A DNA stretch of 64,000 nucleotides from Medicago truncatula (taxonomy: Eukaryota > Streptophyta > Magnoliopsida > Fabales > Fabaceae), in contig NC_053045.1 of NCBI RefSeq assembly GCF_003473485.1, positions 56,090,494-56,154,493 on the forward strand, read 5' to 3'. This document shows, in pieces, positions 12,117-21,604 of this stretch (its first letter is position 1; the number at the start of each line of letters is the position of its first letter). A program made the translations under genes and the position numbers. Below the pieces are notes generated by a model, which saw only the letters and a program-made list of their open reading frames with translations, searched no databases and had not been told where the DNA came from.

Positions 12117-12946
12117 CTGCAAAACATTCAAAGGCAATGATAACTTAATTAACTCTTAACAAAAAAATAATGAAACATGAATTATTAAATTTCTTATTTT
12201 TTGGGACCAAATCAGCATGTGAAAACTTTTTGTGGAAGATGATAATTATTAAAAAGTTAAGCAAGTTAAAGGACGCACTCTCATTCATTATTGATATTGT
12301 TCCAAATCAGCATTAGAAAAATTGGAAGATGATAATGGTATGTTTCAGTTTGGTTTTTATAACATTGATTTAAAGATGTCAACGCAAGTTAACCTACTAT
12401 TTTTGGATATATCAAATCCTCTACTGCGCTGCACACAATCTGTTGGAGGAGAGTCATTGTATGGTGTATCTGAGTTCATTATTTTTACCTTTTACAGGCA
12501 TATGAAGATTTAAATAATTCCAAAAAAGCTATGTTGATTTTATATATTTGATTATAAGAAAACTTAACTTATTGAAATACAATGTGGTTTTACTCATTTC
12601 AATTTTAGACTCTAAACAAATTCTCCACAGTAGAAATTGCAGTAGTTTGTGTAATGTTTACTGTCATTGTTGAATGGATTTAATGTTTCTTTATATGTTT
12701 CTCTACCATTATAGTTTTCATTGTTCTTCTCACAAATAGGGTTATGGAATTTCCTCAGAATTCTCTTTTCTTGAGTTCTCTTTTTTGGTTTTTCTTCTTA
12801 TAATAAAGACCAGAGGGAGTACAATATATCTATAAAAATACAATAATATGACAAAATAGTAGGTTTTTATTGAAGTGTAAAAGTGGTTTACATTGACAGT
12901 GCTTGAAATACCAAAGGTGAAAATTGCTTGATGAGACACTCCGGTG
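12117..12946. other. Deletion junction at the 5' end of the GH79 pseudogene
   Basis: Positions 12121-12215 align with 21065-21160 of the sister copy, and 12298-12610 align with 21963-22475. About 780 bp of the sister, holding exons 1 and 2, is therefore replaced by about 80 bp here. Around 12800-12825 a GGGAGTAC word may be the stub of a Stowaway-type MITE. There is no other gene. Confidence 0.65.
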
Positions 12947-13285
12947 TCAGTAGCAATAGATGGCGCAGACGCAAGCATCCTCTTGACAAGAACCGTAACT
13001 TGCAATCATCTCCTTGCACTTTGTATTACACAAATCTTTAAAACATTGTCCTTCTTCGAACCATGTTCTACTAAGGGGGTATTCACAAACTTTTGCTTCC
13101 ACCTCTACGCATAAAAAGAAAAATAGGAAAGCAAATTAGAACTTAAATAAGGCTTATAATTGAAAAAACATGAGAGAATAAATATAGGTTACTTAGATAT
13201 AGTTTGTACCCCATATAAAAATAAGGAGAATAGCAAGACATAGAAACATTAAGACGTTGTAGAATTTATTAGCACAGTAAGTCAT
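12947..13285 (-). CDS. Defensin-like cysteine-rich secreted peptide (two exons)
   Basis: Two exons, 13285-13210 and 13104-12947, join at a phase-1 GT-AG intron of 105 bp and give exactly 77 residues. The N-terminus is a hydrophobic signal peptide (about residues 1-29, core MFLCLAILLIFIW). The intron falls just before the predicted cleavage at VEA/K, as is usual for plant defensin-like (DEFL) genes. The mature part of about 48 residues has eight cysteines at positions 32, 46, 51, 55, 65, 70, 72 and 76. The CxxxC and CxC pairs fit the cysteine-stabilised alpha-beta fold. The family acts extracellularly in defence, reproduction or, in legumes, nodule-related signalling; which applies here is unknown. 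A TATA box lies about 90 bp upstream. It sits between the two arms of the segmental duplication and has no second copy there. Confidence 0.85.
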
Positions 13286-13370
13286 AATTTCTAAACGTAA
13301 ATAATGTTCAATACAAAAGATACCACAAAATGTTTGTGTCAATGTATGTGGAGGTAAAAAAAACTAGTTA

Positions 13371-13378
13371 AATTTATA
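13371..13378 (-). promoter_or_regulatory. TATA box of the defensin-like gene
   Basis: TATAAATT on the minus strand, about 86-93 bp upstream of the ATG at 13285, is at a spacing consistent with a core promoter and a short 5' untranslated region. Confidence 0.45.
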
Positions 13379-14410
13379 GCACAAAAATTTTGCCGGATTG
13401 AAGATATTCAATTTATTATTACCAATCTACTTTAATCCATCCATATAGTTTTTCTATGAGACAAGTATGACAAAGTTTCCCCTAAAAAAAAAGTATGACA
13501 AAGCTTATTGGGCCAAAAAAAATATTATTATTATCCTTTTTTTTTTGGTACAATATTATCCATTTGTTTTAATTCGGCCAAAATTAAAATTATAATATGT
13601 TACCAATATATGTGAATCTGCACTTATTGTCTGCCTAAGAGTCAAGGACATGGCAAACTCTATTGGGCCGAAAATTAAACAATTTGGAGGTGCACATGTT
13701 ATATGGGGTAATTGTTTTAAGACTATTACTTTTTCTACCCTATGCTTTTCGTCGCGCGTCTTATTTTTTTCTTCTTCTAATTTTACTCCTGGTTCGGATT
13801 TCGTTTTTCGGATTGCATTGTTAGAATTTTGCAGATGTTTCCGGATTTGAAAATCCGGAATAATGTTTTACCAGAACTTTTGTAATTTTAATCTTCAAAA
13901 TTCGTAAAATAAAATGCAAATAAAATAAAAAACAGAGATAAAAAGACACAAACATAAAAACAACTTATTTTATTAATATATGAACAATACATTACAATAA
14001 TTTTCAAGCTTTTTAAGCTTATTACATAAGATCCTAAATCTATTTCTACTCTTAACTTATTACATAAGCAATACCGGTGGCTCCCGCCACCGATGGAGAG
14101 GAAAGAGTGAGGGAGGAAAGAAGATGGCGGGGAAGAAGAAACCAATGCTGCCTGATAGGACATACTAGTAGCTTTGGTGTTGGTGGGGAGACAAAGGGGC
14201 CTTTAGGGAACAAGAGACCATGATGGTCAACATGACACCCAGGCAAACCAACCTCACACCTAGACTGACCCCTTCTCTATTGACCGATCATATGATCCCT
14301 GATGGATTTCCAAAGAGGCCTCTTTGTATGAAAGACCAACGATGAAAACACATCGTTGTAGAGGAGAAGAGGAGAAAGAAGAATGTGTGCAGATGTTTGA
14401 GGAAATTAAC

Positions 14411-14420
14411 CATATTTATA
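14411..14420 (-). promoter_or_regulatory. TATA box inside the inverted-repeat element (minus)
   Basis: TATAAATATG on the minus strand is followed downstream by a pyrimidine-rich leader-like stretch (about 14340-14385). It suggests a minus-strand transcript starting near 14385, with no recognised product. Confidence 0.35.
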
Positions 14421-14570
14421 GGGGAGGGGGTTAAAAATGTGGGGAAGCCATCAATGCCGATCAAAAAACCTATAGAAACACGTTTTTCAACTTGACCACC
14501 GTCCAAAACGTTTGAAAAACGTTTTCTTTGTGGTGCAGACCACCGGCCAAAAGTTCGGAATACACATATA

Positions 14571-14592
14571 TTCCGGAATATATATTCCGGAA
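14571..14592. repeat. 22-bp perfect palindrome
   Basis: A self-complementary sequence, TTCCGGAATAT and its inverse complement, in the inverted-repeat element. It is one of several AATCCGGA/TTCCGGA-type words in this region. Confidence 0.85.
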
Positions 14593-14742
14593 ACATACGA
14601 TGTTGGGGTGAACAAAGGGAAACTTGAGAATTTGAGTATGTGTGTTCCGGAAAACGAAATCTGGAATACCTCAGCATAGGATTCTTTTGTATGCACCACA
14701 TTGCACCAAGAGTTTATGTGGTCCACAACATCCAAGGACCTC

Positions 14743-14750
14743 TATAAATA
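14743..14750 (+). promoter_or_regulatory. TATA box upstream of hairpins A-C
   Basis: TATAAATA on the plus strand is followed about 30 bp later by TTCAGCTTCAATACC, a plausible start site. The first hairpin begins about 55 bp after that. This is the arrangement of plant pol II primary miRNA genes. Confidence 0.4.
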
Positions 14751-14830
14751 CAGCATCTCCGGTTTTCAGCTTCAATACCATCAAAACACACAAACACACC
14801 AAAGAAAACCATGCAAATTTTTGTCATTAA

Positions 14831-15036
14831 GTTGAGGATCTTTCTCATGCGGTCGCAAATAAATGAGTTAGCTCTCTATTTGACTGCTTGATGAAGATCC
14901 TCAGCATGCTGTCAAAAATACAAACAACCACACCAAAGAGACCAGACCAAATTTTTGTCATTGTGCTAAGGATCTTTCTCATGCTGTTTTAAATATATAG
15001 ATCTCTATGTAACAACATGATGAAAATCCTCAACAT
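14831..15036 (+). ncRNA. Two tandem miRNA-precursor-like hairpins (A and B)
   Basis: Hairpin A (14831-14905) pairs GTTGAGGATCTTTCTCATGC with the arm ending ATGAAGATCCTCAGC. Hairpin B (14963-15036) pairs the related arm GTGCTAAGGATCTTTCTCAT with CATGATGAAAATCCTCAAC. Both lie in a roughly 130-bp unit repeated in tandem, including the flanking ACACCAAAGA and AATTTTTGTCATT words. Stems are about 28-30 bp with few mismatches and loops of about 16-20 nt. No known miRNA family is recognised, so the call rests on structure only. Confidence 0.35.
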
Positions 15037-15098
15037 GCTGTCAAAAATATATAGATACTCTTTGATGCCTCCTTGATACATAGATAACTCAAAAATAT

Positions 15099-15189
15099 CA
15101 AGAGGTTTCTATGAGTTCGATCCTTCTGTCTGCCATATGAATATGTCATTTGGCAAGGCAGCAAGATCGAACTCAAAGAAATCCTCTTG
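15099..15189 (+). ncRNA. miRNA-precursor-like hairpin C (91 nt)
   Basis: The arm 15099-15134 (containing GAGTTCGATCCTTCTGTCTG) pairs with 15151-15189 (containing GGCAGCAAGATCGAACTC) over about 36 bp, with a few scattered mismatches and bulges and a loop of about 14-18 nt. Imperfect but extended pairing is typical of plant miRNA stems rather than of perfect transposon foldbacks. It lies about 320 bp downstream of the TATA box at 14743. The family is unknown to me. Confidence 0.4.
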
Positions 15190-15346
15190 AAAACACCTTC
15201 CCGAAAGATTCAACATTTCTGTTATTATGGTTTTTTTTCAACTGTTTATTTGTCTTATGTTGATTCTATTTATGTTATGTACATTTGTTCTATTTTTTTC
15301 CAAGGCATTTGCAAGAAAATGATCCAAACAAAAGGGTCTGATGCAG

Positions 15347-15401
15347 TTCGGACTTTAAAATCCGGAATAGCTTCATGCATTCCGGATTATAAAATCCGAA
15401 A
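15347..15401 (+). repeat. AATCCGGA hairpin
   Basis: TTCGGACTTTAAAATCCGGAA pairs with TTCCGGATTATAAAATCCGAA across a loop of about 13 nt. It is another copy of the palindromic words that fill this element. Confidence 0.6.
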
Positions 15402-15536
15402 ACCCTCAGTAACATTTTGGCCGGTGACGTTTCACCAAAGGTTATGCTGGTTTAGTGGAGTTTTAATACGTTTTTTTGGACGGTTTTGAATGAAAAACAA
15501 GTTTAACTTCCAAATTACCTATGACTTGTTATAGGC

Positions 15537-15546
15537 TATAAAAAGG
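15537..15546 (+). promoter_or_regulatory. Second plus-strand TATA box
   Basis: TATAAAAAGG is followed by a pyrimidine-rich leader-like stretch (15560-15610) and then by hairpin D. The order matches the TATA-leader-hairpin order upstream. Confidence 0.4.
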
Positions 15547-15654
15547 TTTGGATCTTCAACATTTTCCTTCATTCTTCTTCACCCTCCTTTCTTACATTTT
15601 CTTCAAAAAAAAATTAGTTTTTTAGGTAGATTTTAGGAGTGTTAGTGGTGTCAT

Positions 15655-15733
15655 GGTCATTGTTGACCGCTCATACGACCCCTGCAATTGCATTGCAGCT
15701 TATGCAGGGGTCGTCTAACGGTCAACAAAGACC
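15655..15733 (+). ncRNA. Hairpin D, long near-perfect stem
   Basis: GGTCATTGTTGACCG pairs with CGGTCAACAAAGACC, and the inner ACGACCCCTGCA pairs with TGCAGGGGTCGT. A small internal loop separates the two stems. The total is about 27 paired bases per arm. A degenerate form of its 5' arm (TTGACCGATCATATGATCCCTG) occurs at 14280-14301. It may be a small-RNA precursor or simply transposon palindrome. Confidence 0.35.
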
Positions 15734-15807
15734 CTTGACATCAAAGAAAGACACAAAATATTCATATTGTATTTGTCCGGATTATATATTCCGGAAGCAC
15801 TAACAAT

Positions 15808-15835
15808 CTGGTCCGGATTACGTAATCCGGACCAG
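15808..15835. repeat. 28-bp perfect palindrome
   Basis: CTGGTCCGGATTAC followed directly by its exact inverse complement, with no loop. It is near the right end of the inverted-repeat element. Confidence 0.9.
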
Positions 15836-15899
15836 GGGTATTTATGGAATTTTTCCAGGGCGCGCGAGAAAGCCACAGGATGGGAAAAGTAACAGTCTT

Positions 15900-17600
15900 T
15901 TTTTAAAGATTTTATTCATATACTAGTATAAAAATATTTACACTGTCGATCAATGTTATTGATGCTTGATTTTACTCATAACTTTTAAAGTAGAGTTATG
16001 ATACATAAACACCCTTAGGTGGCAATACATCCCTTGACATCCACACAAAAATCTGACATGTGGCCATATGGACCCCGCACAAGTACACTTTCTCTTTCTT
16101 ATTCTCTTCTCTCTTCCTAATACATGGGATGTACAAGGGTGTATGCAATTAAAGGTGTCTATGTAACATTTTCCTTTAAAGTAACATGTGTGATTTGTTG
16201 TGAATTATAATCGAGTGAGATTTTTAACTACTTGAGATGTTAGATGGAACCCTCATTTGAAAGATTACCAAAAAATTTCCGACTTATCAGTAATCAACAT
16301 GACACTTGTGTTTTTCCCAATAGATACAATAGAAATTATGGAAGGTTATGAGAAGTTTTTGAAGCAAAGTTTATCTACCTTCAGTGCCACAAGTTCCCTC
16401 ATTTTGACTTAAGTTCTCATTGGCGCATGTTTTTTTGTAGTCCAGGGTAAGGATGAAGAAAATGTTAAAACAACCAAACTCTAGTGGAAAATCTCCACAT
16501 ACAGCTTTAAAACAACCTTAAATAAAGCGGCTTTCCTATAAAATTCAGACAAAGAACACAAGTATTCTATGCATCCTCAAAAGTGCATTAGTTTAGATTC
16601 TCTTATTCAAGAATTTCAGTCTTTCAGTTGGCCAATTCATGTTAAGGCCTTCTGAAATCTGATATCTAAATTGTAGGAGAAGAATGTGTCCGAACTGATA
16701 TTCGTAAGGATGGGTTCGGATTGATAGTTTAGGAGGGGAGGAGATGACTTACTTTTTTTTGTAAATTACAGACAATATATGTTATTATAATTTATAAGTT
16801 AAAAATACGAAATAACATAAAAAAGAATATTGTCAGTTAATAAAAAAAATCAAGTAACGTGGCAGAGTTAAAATTGAGAGGAAAAATGATAAGTTATAAG
16901 TTTTAAACTATAAGTTAATTGGATTAACTTTTCTTAAAAAATGTTTATTGAATTAGCTTATTTAATTTATTTAATAAGTTTTAAAGATAATAAGCTATAA
17001 TCTTCGGAGAATTTTTTTTTATTGAACAATTTTTTTTTTCCTTTTTATATGAACCTGTAAGCTATAAGCTCAAAGTTTTTTTTTTTTCTTTCTATATTTT
17101 AGCATTGCCAAACAAAGCTAAAATATACCTTAATTTAGATGAAAACTCTACAATTTTTGTTATGATCACAAGCTTCGTTTTGTAAATTATGATCTTATAG
17201 TTATATAATGGTCAATGTTTCTTTACAAGTGTTCTGCATCTAATTATATAGGTTTTTTCATATAGTTTTGATATCGTAACTAGGCCACAGTGTATCTTGA
17301 ATTTCAAGAGGTATCCGTATCCGTATTGTATCCTGCAACGTATTATGTATCACGGTCCGATTCTAATCTTGAAGATATTCTATTTTCTCAAACCCTTAGT
17401 TAAAAACTTTAAACTAAAGTGTATCCAAATTTCCCAACCCACCAAAAAAAGAATTCCTCTTCACCTAAGTTGTCTAGGACTAGCTCAAGATTGCTACTTA
17501 GATTAAATCAAAATATATTTTATCTGAGGGATTGGAGCCATTACAAATATAATTTTTTGAGTTAAAGAAACATTTTTTTGAAAGGTTGAGTTAAAGAAAC
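15900..17600. other. Gene-free spacer with a MITE-like repeat
   Basis: Positions 15985-16180 have inverted ends (TTATGATACATAAACACCCTT against AAGGTGTCTATGTAACATTTT inverted), suggesting a short MITE. Positions 16880-17090 are rich in ATAAGTTATAAG/AAGCTATAA words. No gene is recognised. Confidence 0.5.
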
Positions 17601-17639
17601 ATGTGTAGCTTCATATACTTGTTTTTAATTGCATCTGAC

Positions 17640-17935
17640 AATTCTCTTTAAATCTTCTCTCAAAGTATAACTAATATTGTTTAGGCTATACCTGAAATTG
17701 TAGGTGTAGCTCCTCATTGGTTATCTTCCTGATATAACTCATTCATGGAGTGTAAGTTGTCCGTTGTCGTATTTGGTGTCTGTGTGCGTGTTTCATAGTA
17801 TTGATAGATTTTTTCCCATAATATGGCACATATCATTCGGTATTTGATTTGATACTGATTTTTATACTATGTAGATGTCACAATGTGTATATGCAACGTC
17901 GATCTTCTTCAATTTGAGTGATATATTACTATTAT
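17640..17935 (+). pseudogene. Decayed copy of the last two transporter exons
   Basis: Positions 17664-17752 match the transporter exon at 7457-7543 and include its GTAAGTTG donor. They have an in-frame TAG and a 1-bp insertion (GTAGCTCCTCATTGG against GTAGCCCTCACTGG). Positions 17878-17930 match the final exon. No upstream exons were copied, so this is a passenger fragment of the duplication. Confidence 0.85.
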
Positions 17936-18869
17936 ATTATTATGTTTCAGTTGCAGTATATCATAGCAGCTGTATATTTCTAATAGATGATGCTGGTTGG
18001 TCACCAAAAATAAATGTTGTGACGTGTTGTAATCTCAAAGTCAAGTATTTGTTGCACTACTAACCTTTGATGCTTTGGTTTCAAGTTTCAACCATATATA
18101 GAAGACAATTTGAACGTTGTCAATATTTTTTAACTCATTAATATCTCACCAAACTTCCATGCACTAATTTTTCATTCTTTTGTTCTGTCATATATGTCTG
18201 TAACGTCAGTTGAAAGATAAACTTGGGTAACGTACACATGCCTCTGATTGATCTTTGTGGCACTCACTTGTCAATTAAGGATCATGGAGTGTCCTTGAAA
18301 TTCCATTTTGTTGATTTTTTTCAGACTAAGATAACCCAATATATCATCGTGCAAATGCAGAGACTGGTATCTTGAAATAGTTGATACTCATTTAAATGGT
18401 TGACATCTAACAACAATCAACACATGTTTTTCATAGGCACCAATCAAAGATCAAACTCTTAATTAAATAGTTAAGAGACCTAGGTATCTATCACTTGTGT
18501 CGCACTATATTGGTTTTGTTGAATTTTATTTTATTTTTTTATTAAAAAGAAAAAAGAAAAATATGCCTGAAAAACTTATTACAACTGAAATTGACTTGAG
18601 CATTAAGGAATCAAACATTAAATGTGTGAGAAAATGACTCACCACCTAAGGCAAGAAACTGAATGTCACTTTCAATTTATAATGAAATTTACAATTATCA
18701 TAATGAACTGAATAGTGCATTGGGATTATGCAAAATAAATCAAAATCCTAGGGCTTCGCCCTCCAAACAATCTAACACTAGTACTTTTCTTGTATTATAC
18801 TGTGTTTAATTTTCTTATCAATCACCAAGGGAAACCGATTTTCGGTTTTGCCTAGTGCCATTGAGCTAG

Positions 18870-21604
18870 CTAGCTGCAAGCTTTAACAGCAGCATCTGGT
18901 ATATGTGCAAATACAATAGAAAGAGGCCTAACTGTTATTGGCTTTGAAGAATCAACATATATAGGATTCAATGAAGGAATGTCACCAGCTGAATTTCCAC
19001 TTAGAATGTTTCCATTTAGTACCATAGTTTGGCTATGTAAATTTCCATCCTTTGCTGTTAAATGGTACTCTCTTCTTTGTGATTCTCCCACATTATGAGG
19101 GGATGGTTTCTTGGCAAAATTTAAGGCCACTCTGGCTTGAACAGTGGTGCTATTGTCCAAATTGAGAAACAGTATTGTGATTCCCTTCTGTAAGAAAGTA
19201 TCATCAAATCAGATATCACAAAATAACATAGCTACTAAAAAATCATACCTTTTTTTATTAAAAAAAAAATGACAAACGTTAATTGTTAAATAATCTTTTG
19301 AATACAAGACTTCACTCACAGATTCCTTTGCACAATGTGCATAAGTTCTGATCTTCTTTGTTCCATAGAAGGTAGTTGACAGGACACGTCCTCCCATGAG
19401 TCGGTGCCAAAGAAGAGCACTGTAAGAAAAAAAATCATATAACCCTATTAATGTCACAAAATAGCATTATGTTTTATGAATTTACTTCAGACGGGACCCT
19501 AAATTCAAAATAGGACCTTTCTCAAAGTTGCAGGCAATTAATGAAGCATGACAGACACTAATGCAGAACTGAACTAGTTGAATATTAATTGTGATATATC
19601 ATTCTTCAATAATGAATTCAATTTCAATTTTTAGTACCTATAATAATCTGGATTTGGCATGAAAGTAGTGGTATTCAATAAACCATAGTTTCCTCCTATC
19701 AAAGTCTGTCTGCAGTATGTTCTTGTGCCATAAGTGGCTGACATGCCAAGCTGATCCAAATACCTGTATTTGATGTGATTATCAGAGAAAACGTTAGGAA
19801 TTCCTACCGAATACTGATATTCCTAATAATCACGGTTCGTTATACTAACCAAAAGCTGTTGACAAATGCATCAGACACCAGATGATGACCACTACCCGAA
19901 GCCCCTCCTGCTTCACCAACCCATGCTTGAGCTGAGGTTCTTGAACTTTGAAGTACATTTTTAAGGCTGCTGAATATGCCAGCCACTCCATTAAGAGAGG
20001 ATGGATCGAGAATTCTTTCAACTATGTGCGGATCACCTCCTGTATGTAAGTAGCTTTCTGTTATAATCGAATTCGTGAAAATTGGGAAAACATGTGAAAT
20101 TTTTATGCTGTTTTGTTGGAACATACCTGGTCCAAGGTTATAAATGTGGTGGGTGACCACATTTGTGGATTCGTCCGATTTGTTTAAGAATTCCTTAAAC
20201 CAATTTTCATCAAAGAAGCCTCCAGGTGCAATAATGAGTGGCTTTGGCTTAACCCCTCTATATACATCTTGAATTATCTTTCTTAAAACAATTACATCAG
20301 AAGCATATTGATCTGCAGCTACACTTGTTCCAATTCCACCTCCACACAATTCATTACCTGTCCAATGAAAAAGCTCCTTGTAAAATTTCTATTTTTCTTT
20401 TAACCAAAAATAACTGCAAATATTTATATCAAAATTTTATTTGTTGACAAATGGCTATTATCATTTTCAAGTGAACCCGTGGCTTGTGATGAAGATAATG
20501 AGTCTTAAGATAACCATTTTCGATTTCCAGTCTGATTGTGCCGACATTTTTAACCAAGGGAACATTCACTTACCGAATTCCCAACCATGAATAGTGTACT
20601 TCTTTGCAACAGTATAACGTATAAAAGACTCGGCATTAGTATAGTTCCAAGGTCCAACAGCAGAACCAGATTCAAAAGATCTTCCAGCAAGAGCATTTAA
20701 TCCAAATATAACTTTAACCCTGAAATATACCTACCATTAATTAATGGTAAACTTGATAAAAAACAGTTGCCAAATAACAACACAAGTTGAATCTGTTTAG
20801 TCCTAATTCACGCGTAGAAACACAATTTCATTTTTGTTTTTTGATGATAACTCTAAAGGGATAGAACTGGTTTTTACCCTGCTTTTTGGAAAAAGCTGTT
20901 TAGCTCATCCCATCTTTGCATTGGTAAGCACCCTTTAGTGAAACCAAAATCAATCTTTTCTTTAGAGCTCAGAGCAAATGGAGTACAGGATTGCTTATTA
21001 TCTTCAGTTCCATATATGACCATATCTTGCAAAGTACCACCCAATCTAATTTTCAAAGGTGAAAAGGCTGCAAAACATTCAAAGGCAATGATACCTTAAT
21101 TAACTCTCAGAAAAACAATGAAACATGAATTATTAAATTGCTGTAAAAATAAAGAACAGACATGTGAATTTTCTCTTACCTTTTATTGCATTTAACAAAA
21201 TTTTGTTGTTGAGGTCCTGCATGAGATTAAAATCATAATATGTAAATTATCTCTTTCACTAGGCATAAATGAAAATCACATTAGCTTTAATTTTGGCAGC
21301 AATGAAACATTAAAAAAAACATTTTTTAACAGATTGAGAAATGAAACTATACCAGATTAAGAAGAGAAGCATGACCCCAACTGCATCTTCCCCAGTCACA
21401 TTTCTGAGGAGGCCACCAATCAAGAGTTGCACAAACAAAATCATTATCAATCCTTCCAATAAAAGCTTTGCCATGAATTACAACAACCCCTTTCACAGCT
21501 GAATCATTTCCTAATCCTATGCAATTCACTCCAATGAAGCTGAAACTGAAGCTTACCAAGTACATCCAAAAAAACATACCCAGAAGCTTTTTTTGATAAC
21601 CCAT
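18870..21604 (-). CDS. GH79 heparanase-like protein (beta-glucuronidase family), 529 aa
   Basis: This is a glycoside hydrolase family 79 enzyme of the plant heparanase-like 3 type. Such enzymes are secreted retaining glucuronidases acting on glucuronic-acid-bearing wall glycans such as arabinogalactan proteins. Nine exons, 5' to 3', are 21604-21353, 21216-21180, 21067-20878, 20719-20574, 20357-20127, 20039-19850, 19763-19638, 19419-19320 and 19187-18870. They total 1590 nt with all phases consistent. Residues 1 to about 28 form a signal peptide. Landmarks are DNDFVCATLDWWPPQKCDWG, IRLGGTLQD, the acid/base Glu in GNELCG (about residue 211), VTHHIYNLGPG and the nucleophile Glu in WVGEAGG (about residue 328). 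The length fits the family, and all expected catalytic residues are present. The frame is open throughout. Confidence 0.93.

Larger units (their letters stand above)
7360..12610. repeat. Segmental duplication, proximal copy
   Basis: This block matches 17600-22480 in direct orientation. It contains the last transporter exons, their 3' flank, the GH79 gene remnant and its 5' flank. Matching landmarks include the exon at 7457-7543 (against 17664-17752), the stretch 7885-7980 (against 17950-18050), all GH79 exons, and flanks such as 12298-12330 and 12545-12610 (against 21963-21990 and 22410-22475). The proximal copy keeps the functional transporter end but a dead GH79 gene. The distal copy is the reverse. 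Confidence 0.85.
13719..15899. mobile_element. About 2.2-kb inverted-repeat element rich in palindromes and hairpins
   Basis: The left end (AAGACTATTACTTTTTC... through TCGCGCG) recurs inverted at the right end (15850-15899), imperfectly over about 50 bp. The interior holds many words built on AATCCGGA, two perfect palindromes (14571-14592 and 15808-15835), four larger hairpins and TATA boxes on both strands. Minus-strand ORFs at 14052-14735 overlap one another and show no family. I read it as a non-autonomous DNA element, possibly one that gave rise to small-RNA precursors. No target duplication was identified. Confidence 0.45.

Noticed and set aside
14052..14735. Overlapping minus-strand ORFs of 64-137 residues
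   Set aside because: They overlap one another in different frames, contain palindromic AATCCGGA repeats and show no domain. They are treated as part of the inverted-repeat element.
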